Positions 1 to 9,057 of a DNA stretch of 64,000 bases are shown in pieces; position 1 is the stretch's first letter; every line of letters begins with the position of its first letter. The DNA comes from Kluyveromyces lactis. Lineage: Eukaryota; Ascomycota; Saccharomycetes; Saccharomycetales; Saccharomycetaceae. Both the position numbers and the translations under genes were made by a program. Location of the stretch: assembly GCF_000002515.2 (NCBI RefSeq), contig NC_006041.1:1922001-1986000 (forward strand), written 5' to 3'. Below the pieces are notes generated by a model. That model had not been told where the DNA came from and searched no databases. It worked only from the letters and a program-made list of their open reading frames with translations.

Positions 1-616
1 TCGATTCTTTAAGCTTTGCTATATCTTCATGTTCATCATTCTGATCCTCTATTCTATCACATTGTTTTTGCAAAGCCGTATAGTCGAGATTCAACTGTCG
101 ATACCTTACTTTCAAGTCATCAAGTTCATCTAAAATCTCTAAATTCTTCACAATCTCACCATCATCAGAAATGTTGTTCAAAAACTTCAACAAACTGGTG
201 CATTTAATCCGTAAATTATAATTTTCCATCTGCAATTTCTTCAAACTGCTCTCCGTTTCTTTCAACGGATTAGAAGTCAGGTTTTCAGTAGTTTCTTGAT
301 CCTTGATAAGTAAATCATCCACCAAATTCTTTCTTGAGTTCGGCCTACGTTCTTGAATGATGCCCTCTGGTACAGTCTCGTCAAAAGAGGTATCATTGAA
401 AAGCCTTGTAGAACTAAATGTCTCATCTACTACACTAGGATTACGTACCCTTTTCCTCTCAGCAGGAAGATCACTGCCAGATTCAAGTGACCTTTTTAAT
501 CCGTTTTCCTTCAGTAGATCAATACCTTCCTTACGCTTTTCCTCCGCATATCCGATAGGAGTAAACTCGTACTTTTTCAGCTTACCTGCATGTGGTGTTT
601 CCATCACAGAAGACAT
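1..616 (-). CDS. SPC110: Spc110-type spindle pole body protein, N-terminal part (truncated by window edge)
   Basis: In yeast Spc110 tethers the gamma-tubulin complex to the inner plaque of the spindle pole body. The 205 residues present match the family's N-terminus: an EFTPIGY segment near residue 17, a STRLFNDTSFDETVPEG segment near 69, and RKNLVDDLL near 95. Around residues 124-150 lies an ENYNLRIK...LLKFL stretch that fits the CM1 motif binding gamma-tubulin complexes. After that the sequence is charged and heptad-like, the expected start of the long coiled coil. I chose the ATG at 614-616; a second in-frame ATG at 602-604 would remove four residues. The upstream start places EFTP at the same distance from Met as in S. 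cerevisiae, as I recall it. The gene continues beyond base 1. EFM2 and TRP4 follow on the same strand; TRP4 is the YDR356/YDR354 neighbour. Confidence 0.85.
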   Translation of the reverse strand, partial: MSSVMETPHAGKLKKYEFTPIGYAEEKRKEGIDLLKENGLKRSLESGSDLPAERKRVRNPSVVDETFSSTRLFNDTSFDETVPEGIIQERRPNSRKNLVDDLLIKDQETTENLTSNPLKETESSLKKLQMENYNLRIKCTSLLKFLNNISDDGEIVKNLEILDELDDLKVRYRQLNLDYTALQKQCDRIEDQNDEHEDIAKLKES

Positions 617-1102
617 ATCATATGTACGCTAGTCCAGTGGTTGAAATGTACACCTTGAACATGTGTTACTCTGACCCTGTTCTGTTTACTTTTCGTTTGT
701 TTATGATTTGGGAATCTTTTGATATTTGTGTAAAAGCTAAAGAACGCGTCATTTACCCGGCCAATATAAACTGTCCGATGACAGGCGCTAATGCAACATA
801 CCATTATGAACAGAACGCACTCGAACTCTATTATAGGTGCTATGTATTAAGTAACGTCCACGCTTTCTCCATAAGTTGATATACCTGCCCGTATCGAACA
901 TCTTACGGTAGTTTTGTCTTACGTTGAAACTTGAAAGAACTGGAACAATGAAGTTGGCTTTGATGTTTACTGAACTTTGGGAACTCAGATTGAAATTTAA
1001 CCTCCAAATTGTAAAACCGTTGAATACCACTAAGATGATTCTAATTAACTACCTTGGATCTATGCTTGGACTTTTCAACATTAATAATGCATATCTATCA
1101 AA
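617..1102. other. SPC110 upstream region / EFM2 3' flank, no gene
   Basis: This gap holds the SPC110 promoter and the EFM2 3' end. Short open frames of 66-95 codons on both strands overlap each other and look like chance. The only recognisable elements are the MCB and TTACCCG sites listed separately. Confidence 0.6.
744..759. promoter_or_regulatory. MCB (ACGCGT) next to a Reb1-type TTACCCG site, SPC110 promoter
   Basis: ACGCGT lies at 744-749, about 130 bp upstream of the SPC110 start, and TTACCCG at 753-759. MCB sites bind Mbp1/Swi6 and drive G1/S transcription; TTACCCG is the Reb1 core. The same pair of motifs recurs upstream of MCM3 in this window. Activity is inferred from the motif and its position only. 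Confidence 0.55.
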
Positions 1103-2305
1103 TTATAATGTATGTAGTCGCGTTATTTCCTTATATAAGTAATCCACGTCGCCCCAATCGTCCTTTCCCTTCTCTTGAACCTCAGCGATGACATTGAGAT
1201 CATTCTCTTCGAGTAGTTTCCATAGAAGTTCGCGTTCTGATTCATATTTGGGTCTAATTGGTATTTGTAAGTATACTTTTCCGTTTTCCGAGAGAAATTT
1301 TACGATCATATCCACAAGCCATATAGGATGTTGTGGGGAATATATCGGATCTGCTATTACTATGGTATCGAAAGGTTCATTTCCATATTTCTCGGTGAAT
1401 GACAATGGATCAGTCCAGTCAAGCACATCTGCGGTGACATCGTTTAAATTGTTCAGTCTGACATTGTATTGCAAGTTCGGCAAAATCTCTGGAAGATCGG
1501 TTAAAAATATTACAGAATCGCCGTTGATTGAGTGTGTCAATGCATATGAAATTCCCACTAATCCGGTGCCGGATCCCAATTCTAATACTCTTTTTCCAGC
1601 TGGTATACCGATTATCTTTTGTGACAACATAAGGGAAGATCCCCAAGTCTTCAATCCAAGGTTGTCCGATGTCAAAGCTGGCTCGTACAATTTAATTGAA
1701 GTATCCAAGCCTTCCAGCTTAAACGTTCGGGTCATGGAGGGCTGTGCAGTTCTACCGCAACGCTCAGAGATCCTCGAACTAGCTTGTTGTAAAATCTGAT
1801 TAGCGAGCTCATTGGAGCTAGTTTCATATTTCGATAAGATAGTTGTGAAATAGTTCAAGAGTTCTGATTCGGATGATCGATTATGGTAAAGTGCAGGTAT
1901 TTTTGTGCAAAGATCTGAGTACGATCGTAGTAAATTATTGATCCATTGTTCGTAATACTTTAGTGTGAGCTGTAGCATAGATTCTGTCACCCCTTTCTCA
2001 TTGCACATTTTTTCCCATGTCTCATCATTCTTTCCTTCAGCAGACTTGAAATTAACTTGTGTTGCAGGCTGTAATAGCTTCAGTACGGTTAATATCACAT
2101 CAGGGGCAGCATATTGAACACATGGAAGGTCCAATGGCTGTATCGGAACCTCTCCTTCTGAGGGCCAGGCATCAACGTCGAAGTCATCGCTCAAAGGCTG
2201 AACATTATTAGTATCTTGATCTGCTCGTTCAAGAAAATCAATATTGTTGGATTTCGTCACAGCGTTACTACTTATAAAATCCAAGGGATCAAACGAGTCA
2301 GCCAT
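1103..2305 (-). CDS. EFM2: Protein-lysine methyltransferase, Efm2 family (targets elongation factors)
   Basis: A 400-residue seven-beta-strand SAM-dependent methyltransferase. The glycine-rich SAM loop LELGSGTGLVG is near residues 241-251, the acidic strand-2 end TDLPE near 270, and the family motif ADPIYSPQHP near 318-327. An N-terminal region of about 180 residues ending in SSRISERCGRTAQPS is characteristic of yeast Efm2 (YBR271W), which methylates eEF2 and eEF3; length is close to that of the yeast protein (about 419). A GTG one codon upstream is in frame, but the ATG at 2303-2305 is the sensible start. It sits between SPC110 and TRP4, where S. cerevisiae has no such gene, so EFM2 has a different chromosomal neighbourhood here. 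Identity rests on motif-by-motif resemblance rather than an alignment. Confidence 0.85.
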   Translation of the reverse strand: MADSFDPLDFISSNAVTKSNNIDFLERADQDTNNVQPLSDDFDVDAWPSEGEVPIQPLDLPCVQYAAPDVILTVLKLLQPATQVNFKSAEGKNDETWEKMCNEKGVTESMLQLTLKYYEQWINNLLRSYSDLCTKIPALYHNRSSESELLNYFTTILSKYETSSNELANQILQQASSRISERCGRTAQPSMTRTFKLEGLDTSIKLYEPALTSDNLGLKTWGSSLMLSQKIIGIPAGKRVLELGSGTGLVGISYALTHSINGDSVIFLTDLPEILPNLQYNVRLNNLNDVTADVLDWTDPLSFTEKYGNEPFDTIVIADPIYSPQHPIWLVDMIVKFLSENGKVYLQIPIRPKYESERELLWKLLEENDLNVIAEVQEKGKDDWGDVDYLYKEITRLHTL

Positions 2306-2492
2306 CACGGCAGTTTGTACCCGATGTTTTCTGCTTTATCAGGGTCCGATTCATCTCTTGAGCCATCCATGTGACAAATCATTCACTTGAATCGAATATG
2401 ATAATTTTCACCAAACATTGAAAATCATACACATGAGAAATAGTCCAATAAATACGATATGACAATGTATATAACATATATATACATTGGTT

Positions 2493-3581
2493 CTATAAAA
2501 CCGACACAGATCGTATAAACTGTGTTAATGCACCTAAAGCTGCTCCAGAATGAATACTCTTTTCAGCAGCATCTACACCTAGTTTCCAGTCTTTTGTACC
2601 ACGACTCAAACAGTACAACAAAGCTGTATTTAGCAAAATATAGTCGTAGATCGGGTTTTCACCTTTCTTGTAATTGCCTGACAGTATTTCTTCAGATAGT
2701 ATCCTTGCATTCTCGCGAGGGCCCAACGATGGGCATTCTGCAAGAGTATGCTCTTGTAAACCGAAATCTGACGGGTTTATAGAGAATGATTCGACGGTAC
2801 CATTCAAGGTCACATGCCAAACAATAGTGTTCCCTACAGGTGATACTTCATCGAGACCAACTTCACCCCAAACGACGAATGTTTCACTGTCAGGATAGAT
2901 AAGTCTTGCTGCTTCTGCATACTCAGGTGCCAATTCCTTGGAGAAGACACCTAGAACTCTTTTTTGAACATGGGATACAGGATGCAATAACGGTCCCAAG
3001 ACATTAAATATTGTTGGGATACCCAATGCTTTCCTGAGCAGAGCGACATGTTTCATACCGTCATGGAAATAAGGAGCCAATAGAAATGTGAACGAATTTT
3101 CATCCCAAATTTTAGGTAAAGTCGACGCAGTCACCTTAGATGAATCACAACCTAAAACTCCGATCAAATCACCAGCACCTGAATTGGAAGTCGATGCTTT
3201 CCCACCATGTTTACAAACCTTCAAGCCTGGGATGCCCGAAGCGACAATGGCTGCAGAAGTAGACACGTTAAAAGTGTTTTGGCCGTCACCACCTGTACCG
3301 ACGATATCTAAGACAATATCATCAGTATGAGTCAAGGTCGTTGAATCGACAACAGTTGAAAACTTCAACACAGCCGAGGCAGCAGCTGCAATATATTCAG
3401 CTTTGTGATCCAATCCAGTTGCTCTCAACACTGAAAGGAAAGAGGCAATCGGTACCACAGCTTCCACAGTAAATTCCTTCGATAGCGTATCAATTATGTA
3501 AACGATAACTTCGTGCAATTCTGCAGGAGTCAAACTAGGCGGGCTCTTCAAAAGCTTCTTCGTAAAGGAAATAATACTCAT
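2493..3581 (-). CDS. TRP4: Anthranilate phosphoribosyltransferase (tryptophan biosynthesis)
   Basis: Transfers phosphoribose from PRPP to anthranilate, the second step of the tryptophan branch, in the cytosol. The 362-residue protein has the PRPP-binding signature GTGGDGQNTFNVSTSAA at about residues 95-111 and the anthranilate/phosphate segment KHGGKASTSNSGAGD at about 124-138, both diagnostic of TrpD-type enzymes. Length agrees with yeast Trp4 (about 380). The start ATG at 3579-3581 is the first in frame. The upstream gap shared with CDC12 carries an overlapping CACGTG/TGACTC element about 185 bp from the ATG, consistent with the general amino-acid control known for yeast TRP4. Confidence 0.95.
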   Translation of the reverse strand: MSIISFTKKLLKSPPSLTPAELHEVIVYIIDTLSKEFTVEAVVPIASFLSVLRATGLDHKAEYIAAAASAVLKFSTVVDSTTLTHTDDIVLDIVGTGGDGQNTFNVSTSAAIVASGIPGLKVCKHGGKASTSNSGAGDLIGVLGCDSSKVTASTLPKIWDENSFTFLLAPYFHDGMKHVALLRKALGIPTIFNVLGPLLHPVSHVQKRVLGVFSKELAPEYAEAARLIYPDSETFVVWGEVGLDEVSPVGNTIVWHVTLNGTVESFSINPSDFGLQEHTLAECPSLGPRENARILSEEILSGNYKKGENPIYDYILLNTALLYCLSRGTKDWKLGVDAAEKSIHSGAALGALTQFIRSVSVL

Positions 3582-4060
3582 AGTTACAAAATGTAGAAGC
3601 TGGTAACACAGCGATACCTTAAAGGTAGGAAGGCACTACTTAGCAGTGAGAGTAGATTTGCCGTTATTTAACGCAAAGTGATTATCTTTCTATGTACCAG
3701 TTTGATATATGTTAATGACTATATAGATCCACGGTTCGAGAAATAACAGAATATACATTGGAAAGCACGTGACTCGCTTCTCATTACCCTACCCTTCTTT
3801 GCTCGAGAGATCTCTGAAATGTTCCTGGGAACCTAGGATTCCTCGACACGAAACAATTCGAAACTTTGTTCAAATATAGAATACTGGCTAAAACAAGCCT
3901 ATATTAAAATTGAAATTGGAATTACAGTTTGTTTACAGGAGTTATCGTAGCTACCTGCAGTAACAATCTGACCTTCTGTTCATTAGCAAATATAACATTG
4001 TGTGCTTCAGCAAAAGATAGTATAATTGGTACCAATTAATTGCAACGGAACTTTGAAACA
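3582..4060. other. TRP4/CDC12 divergent promoter region
   Basis: A 479-bp divergent intergenic region with no open frame of note. Apart from the Cbf1/Gcn4-type composite site it is AT-rich sequence typical of yeast promoters. Confidence 0.6.
3766..3775. promoter_or_regulatory. Overlapping CACGTG and TGACTC sites upstream of TRP4
   Basis: The ten bases at 3766-3775 contain a Cbf1/Pho4 E-box (CACGTG, 3766-3771) overlapping a Gcn4 core (TGACTC, 3770-3775). Gcn4 control of TRP4 is established in S. cerevisiae. The distance to the TRP4 ATG is about 185 bp, a typical UAS position; CDC12 starts about 285 bp away on the other side. Confidence 0.6.
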
Positions 4061-5245
4061 ATGACCACGGAAGAATTTGTAGGAATCTCGAATTTACCAA
4101 ATCAGATCTACAAGCTGGTATCCAAACAAGGTGGAGTATTCACCTTGTTAACATGCGGTGAAAGTGGTTTGGGTAAAACTACCTTCATAAATACGTTGTT
4201 CCAGGCAACATTGAAGCCATCTGACTCCCATACAGGCCGTTCGATGCAAGGGCCAATTAGGAAGACCGTGGAGATTGATATATTACGTGCAGAACTAGAG
4301 GAGAAGAATTTTACCTTGAAGGTGAATGTAATTGATACTCCCGGGTTTGGTGACAACATCAATAACGATAAATCGTGGCAACAGATCATTGATTTTATAG
4401 ACGATCAACACGATTCCTATATGCGTCAAGAACAACAACCATACAGAGATGTGAAATTTGATCTAAGAGTACACGCTGTACTGTACTTTATCAGACCTAC
4501 AGGACATGGTTTGAAACCATTGGATATTGAAACTATGAAGAGGATCAGCACTCGTGCTAACTTAATTCCCGTAATCGCCAAGGCTGATACTTTGACAAGT
4601 CAGGAATTACAAGATTTCAAGCTTAGAATTAGACAGGTCATTGAGGCACAAGAGATTCGTATCTTTACACCACCTTTGAATGAGACACAGGATGATGCAG
4701 CCGCTATGGAACATGCTAGACAACTAATTGAATCCATGCCATTTGCAATTGTTGGTTCAGAAGAACAATTCGATAACGGTAGTGGTACCAAAGTTGTTGC
4801 AAGAAAATATCCATGGGGGTTAGTGGAAGTAGAGAATGATCAACACTGTGATTTCCGCAAATTGAGATCGTTGTTGTTGAGAACAAATCTGTTAGATCTT
4901 GTCTTATCCACTCAAGAGCTACATTACGAAACCTATAGGAGATTACGTTTGGAATCTCATTTGAATGGATCGTCTAACGATAACGAACTAGGAGAAAAAT
5001 CGGCGAACAACTTCGTTGCTGCACCAGCAAGAAAATTATCACATAATCCAAAGTTCAAAGAAGAAGAAAACGCACTAAAAAAATACTTCACTGATCAAGT
5101 TAAGGCCGAAGAACAAAGATTCAGACAGTGGGAACAAAACATTGTGAATGAAAGAATTAAACTGAACGGTGATTTGGAAAAGATTCAAGCCGAAGTAAAG
5201 AAATTAGAAGATCAAGTGGCCACATTGAAATTAAGAAAACGCTAG
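4061..5245 (+). CDS. CDC12: Septin Cdc12
   Basis: Septin GTPase that polymerises into bud-neck filaments needed for cytokinesis. The 394-residue protein begins MTTEEFVGISNLPNQ, has the P-loop GESGLGKT at residues 33-40, the switch-II DTPGFGDN near 97, and the AKAD specificity motif near 180. The septin-unique region is followed by a charged C-terminal coiled coil (KKYFTDQVKAEEQRF onwards, about 345-392). Length and C-terminus match yeast Cdc12 (407 residues) better than Cdc3, Cdc10 or Cdc11. An in-frame TTG at 4040 is not a credible start; the ATG at 4061 lies in an A-rich context. It neighbours TRR1 as CDC12 (YHR107C) and TRR2 (YHR106W) do in S. cerevisiae. Confidence 0.95.
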   Translation: MTTEEFVGISNLPNQIYKLVSKQGGVFTLLTCGESGLGKTTFINTLFQATLKPSDSHTGRSMQGPIRKTVEIDILRAELEEKNFTLKVNVIDTPGFGDNINNDKSWQQIIDFIDDQHDSYMRQEQQPYRDVKFDLRVHAVLYFIRPTGHGLKPLDIETMKRISTRANLIPVIAKADTLTSQELQDFKLRIRQVIEAQEIRIFTPPLNETQDDAAAMEHARQLIESMPFAIVGSEEQFDNGSGTKVVARKYPWGLVEVENDQHCDFRKLRSLLLRTNLLDLVLSTQELHYETYRRLRLESHLNGSSNDNELGEKSANNFVAAPARKLSHNPKFKEEENALKKYFTDQVKAEEQRFRQWEQNIVNERIKLNGDLEKIQAEVKKLEDQVATLKLRKR

Positions 5246-5686
5246 GGTGTAATGGTTCGAAATTGTTTTTTTCATTCCCATTTATATTCCTTTTAACAAC
5301 CCAATTTTTATGTTATTTTCCATTCTCACATTATTCTCATTGAATAATGCCATTTCTGAACCTTGTAGAACGATGTCCACACAGTTGTTATTTTAAACTA
5401 CTTTCTATTGATCTTTCCTATATATCAATATAAGCTGTAAAGATGATATGTTATCATTATTTATTCTTTTTTTCTCTACTCGGAAGGGAGAGTATAGAAG
5501 ATATTGGACTAGCGGTGGAAAGGTGAGCCTTATAGACTAATGAAAGAAAATCTTCCTCCTGCTGAGAAACTAGGAACAAACATAAATTTCAATTAAAGGA
5601 GTAGTCGCGATGATATTTATATATAAGATATAGACATAATATCAAAGCTTTGATATGGGAATCTCACCAAATTTATCAATGTGTAT
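5246..5686. other. CDC12-TRR1 convergent 3' region, no gene
   Basis: AT-rich 3' sequence shared by two convergent genes. I see no open frame or conserved element in it. Confidence 0.6.
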
Positions 5687-6736
5687 CTATTCTAATTCAG
5701 TGATGTACTTTTCAGCATCCAAAGCAGCCATACAACCGGAACCAGCAGATGTGATTGCTTGTCTGTATCTGGCGTCTTGAACATCACCAGCAGCAAAGAC
5801 ACCTGGGACATTGGTCAAAGTGGAACCTGGCACGGTCTTAACATAGCCGGCTTCGTCAAGATCAACTTGACCAGCAACAATGTTAGTGGCAGGGGTGTGA
5901 CCAATGGCGTAGAACAACCCGTTGACTGGTAGATCATATTCTTCGTTGGTTTTAACGTTTTTTACCTTTAAAGCGTTCAAGTATTTACCATCACCTTTAG
6001 CTTCCAAAGTGACATGGTTGTATAGAATTTCTATCTTTTCATTCTGTTCAGCACGTCTTTGCATGATTTGAGAAGCACGTAGATGGTCCTTTCTGACCAA
6101 CATGTAAACCTTGGAACCATATTTGGTCAAGAATTGAGCTTCTTCACAAGCAGAGTCACCACCACCGATAACAGCCAATGGCTTGTTTCTGAAGATTGGA
6201 ACAGCACCATCACAAACAGCACAAGCTGAAATACCTTGTTGCCAGTAAGTTTCTTCACCAGGCAAGTGCAAACGCTTGGCTGAAGCACCAGTAGACAAGA
6301 TAATGGCATCTGTGGTCTCAGGTTCTTGATCCTCGTTAAACTCAGTCCAGAACTTGAAAGGTCTAGAAGAAAGATCAACCTTTGAAACAGTTTCAGTGAT
6401 AACATCGGTACCGAACTTGATAGATTGAGCCTTCATTCTATCCATCAATTCACTACCAGTCAAACCATCTGGGAAGCCGGGGAAATTTTCAATTTCAGTG
6501 GTGGTAGTCAATTGACCACCAGCAGCAATACCATTGGCCATGAAACCTTCGTACAAAGTAGGTTTGATCTCTGCTCTAGCCAAGTAAATGGCAGCAGTGT
6601 GGGCAGCTGGGCCGGACCCAATAATTGTAACCTTGTGATGAACCATTCTGTAGAATATATTACTCTCGTTGATATTTCTAAAAAACCCTCTTAATGATGA
6701 TAATCGTCCTAATGTACTATTTCTCACTAAAAGCAT
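5687..6736 (-). CDS. TRR1: Thioredoxin reductase, probably dual cytosolic/mitochondrial by alternative start
   Basis: NADPH:thioredoxin oxidoreductase of the low-molecular-weight FAD type. It has the FAD loop [12 protein letters not shown] near residues 38-49, the redox pair CAVC (Cys172 and Cys175) and the NADPH loop [10 protein letters not shown] near 191-200. The first ATG (6734-6736) adds 30 residues with five arginines and one acidic residue, a good mitochondrial presequence. The second in-frame ATG, Met31 at 6644-6646 ([10 protein letters not shown]), gives exactly the usual cytosolic length of 319 residues. S. cerevisiae has separate cytosolic TRR1 and mitochondrial TRR2, both from this ancestral locus, so one gene here may serve both compartments. 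A Yap1-type TTAGTAA sits about 210 bp upstream. Confidence 0.93.
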   Translation of the reverse strand: MLLVRNSTLGRLSSLRGFFRNINESNIFYRMVHHKVTIIGSGPAAHTAAIYLARAEIKPTLYEGFMANGIAAGGQLTTTTEIENFPGFPDGLTGSELMDRMKAQSIKFGTDVITETVSKVDLSSRPFKFWTEFNEDQEPETTDAIILSTGASAKRLHLPGEETYWQQGISACAVCDGAVPIFRNKPLAVIGGGDSACEEAQFLTKYGSKVYMLVRKDHLRASQIMQRRAEQNEKIEILYNHVTLEAKGDGKYLNALKVKNVKTNEEYDLPVNGLFYAIGHTPATNIVAGQVDLDEAGYVKTVPGSTLTNVPGVFAAGDVQDARYRQAITSAGSGCMAALDAEKYITELE

Positions 6737-7293
6737 ACAATAGGAAATCTGGTATCTATAATATTTCTTAATGCGACAACAAGTAGCAAGGCGACAGAGA
6801 ATAACAGTTCAATACAGATTGCTATTTGTAAATTCACATATATATATACTAAAAGAATCATTATTGAAAAAGAATCTGGGTCTTTTCTCAATTTCTAATG
6901 TTCGTTGAAGAAAAACGAAAAGCCTTTATAAAGATTATTATGAAGATTAGTAAAAGACCTGATTCATCTAGATTCGTAACTGTTAAAAGTGAAGAAGAAG
7001 AGACAATCGGGGAGAAAAGTAGGTTTCGGTACGCTTATACCGTGTACTAATGTGATATCTAGCTGGTGCTTCACATGAAGGAGTGTATTTATTTATCAAT
7101 TGGTTTGAACTATAAATTACTCCAGTACTATTGTACTGATACTGTCTTTATCGCTCATAAAATAGCTTGACTTATATAGGGTACAGAAACATTATATGTA
7201 AATAAGAGTCTTTGCACGGGTTTTAGTACAGAGCAGGTAATATATAGGTGAGTGGCATCAATTATGTCGTGAATTCCATCTGCATTAGTGTAA
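6737..7293. other. TRR1 promoter / XYL1 3' flank, no gene
   Basis: No open frame of note. In S. cerevisiae a small PX-domain gene (YPT35, YHR105W) lies between TRR2 and GRE3; no equivalent is visible here. Confidence 0.5.
6947..6953. promoter_or_regulatory. Yap1-type site TTAGTAA upstream of TRR1
   Basis: TTAGTAA is an established Yap1 response element and thioredoxin reductase genes are classic Yap1 targets. It lies about 210 bp upstream of the long-form ATG. A seven-base match alone is weak evidence. Confidence 0.4.
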
Positions 7294-8283
7294 TTAGATG
7301 AAAGTTGGGAATTCGTTGTCTAGCCATTCCCAAGGGTCATTGAATCTGATATTTTGATTCAAGCCGGAAATTTGCTTCAATTCATCATCGGTCAAAGTCA
7401 ATGCATCGTTGATCCTCAAGTTATCCAGCAATCTTTCCTTCTTTGATGATTTTGGAATGATGGCAATGCCATTTTGTGTGGCCCATCTCAACAGAACTTG
7501 TTGTGGAGTGACTTTGTGCTTGGAAGCGATAGACTTAATCGTGTCATGCTCAAACAAAGTAGGGGTGTTAAGAGCTTTCTTGTTTTCCAATTCCAGGAAC
7601 GACACTGGACCGAACGAGGAGTAGGCAACCACTTGAATGCCGGCATTCTTGACGTATTTAATCAATCTTTCCTGTGTCAAATATGGATGATGCTCGATTT
7701 GTAGGGCAACTGGCTTGATACGAGCACCACGTAGCAAATCTTGGATCAACGCACCTGAAAAGTTGGAAATACCCAAGGACTTGATCTTACCTTGGTCGAC
7801 TAGTTTTTCTAAAGCCCTCCAAGTGTCCAATAGTGGTACTTGTTCTTCTTCAATGTGACCTTTAGCTTCGTCTTCCTTACCGGTGTAGAAACCTGGAGGA
7901 TACTTCTCATCGAATGGCACAGGCTTGAAGGCCAATGGGAAATGGATGTAGAATATGTCAACATAGTCCAATTGCAAATCGGAAAGAGTTCTTTCCAAAG
8001 CACGAGGTACGTTGTCCGGATGGTGGAAACTGTTCCATAGCTTGGAGACAACAACTAAATCCTCTCTCTTAACAAGCCCTTCTTTGATGGCTCTGTTGAC
8101 ACCCTGTCCAACTTCTTTCTCGTTGGCGTAATCTTGGGCACCATCGAATAAACGATATCCGATCTTAATGGCTTCGTAAATTTGGTCGGCACAAACGTCG
8201 TTGGGCATCTTCCAGCAACCTAAGCCGACTAGCGGCATCTTTTCGCCATTGTTTAAAGTAACTGTTTCTGCTAAGTACGTCAT
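7294..8283 (-). CDS. XYL1: NAD(P)H-dependent xylose/aldose reductase (AKR2 family)
   Basis: Reduces xylose to xylitol and other aldehydes in the cytosol; orthologous position and family to stress-induced GRE3 of S. cerevisiae. The 329-residue aldo-keto reductase keeps the full catalytic tetrad: Asp47 and Tyr52 in [10 protein letters not shown], Lys81 in VVVSKLWN and His114 in YIHFP. The cofactor segment IPKSSKKER near 275 retains the Lys that favours NADPH. It carries Ser-Ser where Candida-type xylose reductases have Ser-Asn, as I recall also for Gre3. It starts at the first ATG. It lies between TRR1 and YPQ2, exactly where merging YHR104-106 and YDR352-353 would place it. Confidence 0.95.
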   Translation of the reverse strand: MTYLAETVTLNNGEKMPLVGLGCWKMPNDVCADQIYEAIKIGYRLFDGAQDYANEKEVGQGVNRAIKEGLVKREDLVVVSKLWNSFHHPDNVPRALERTLSDLQLDYVDIFYIHFPLAFKPVPFDEKYPPGFYTGKEDEAKGHIEEEQVPLLDTWRALEKLVDQGKIKSLGISNFSGALIQDLLRGARIKPVALQIEHHPYLTQERLIKYVKNAGIQVVAYSSFGPVSFLELENKKALNTPTLFEHDTIKSIASKHKVTPQQVLLRWATQNGIAIIPKSSKKERLLDNLRINDALTLTDDELKQISGLNQNIRFNDPWEWLDNEFPTFI

Positions 8284-9057
8284 CTCTACGATATTATCTT
8301 TAGCGTGCTATATTATCACTAATACAATCGTTGCCTTGTTGGTGGTAACACAAGTTGCCAAATGGTACAAAAATCAATTGCTACTTGTAGAGGTTTGCAC
8401 TCCCTTATATACTAAAATCTAACTAACAAGTTTTCCGTAGATTCTCTATTTTGCTTCACCATTATTGCGGAAGAGGGCCTAAACTCATTACATATTGTAC
8501 ACAATATTGCTATTCCAGCTGAAAGACGAGTGCGTGCAGTGACTTCCCAATCAAGCCACACTGTATTAATTTGCCTTCGCTCTTTCCCACATAATGGAAC
8601 CTTGATTCCGGATGCTAGTGCTGATATTGCTATGTTGCGAGCTACGATTTGCTAAGAAACGAGTAAAAGAAAAAAAAGGCAACACAGAAGAAGACACAGT
8701 AGCAACAATAATTGTTATGTGAGTAACGGTTGTTCCCTCATTTATCCGATGCTCTTGAACGTAAGTCCCGGTGTCGATATTTTACGATACTTTTCGCCCT
8801 CTTATTACACGGTGTTATTCCGTTGTTGAAAAGGCAGTGGTTCAGTCCAGGGGCATGGAGTAGTCACGCTGTGCCACGGACTGGTGTGCTCCATGACAAA
8901 TGACATGATCGGTCCCATATTCAAAGCAGGGCATTGAGAAACCGGTCAGTAGTGCCGGTGTTTTCGAAGTTTCAAGCTCGAGAAATGATTACATATAATT
9001 ATTCTGTGAATATATACGTATATGTGCACATTGGTGTGGGGAAGAACACAGAAATTG
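8284..9057. other. XYL1 upstream region, no gene
   Basis: A 774-bp gap with no open frame over 60 codons inside it. It includes an A-run near 8671 and mixed sequence; I recognise no element with confidence. Confidence 0.5.
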
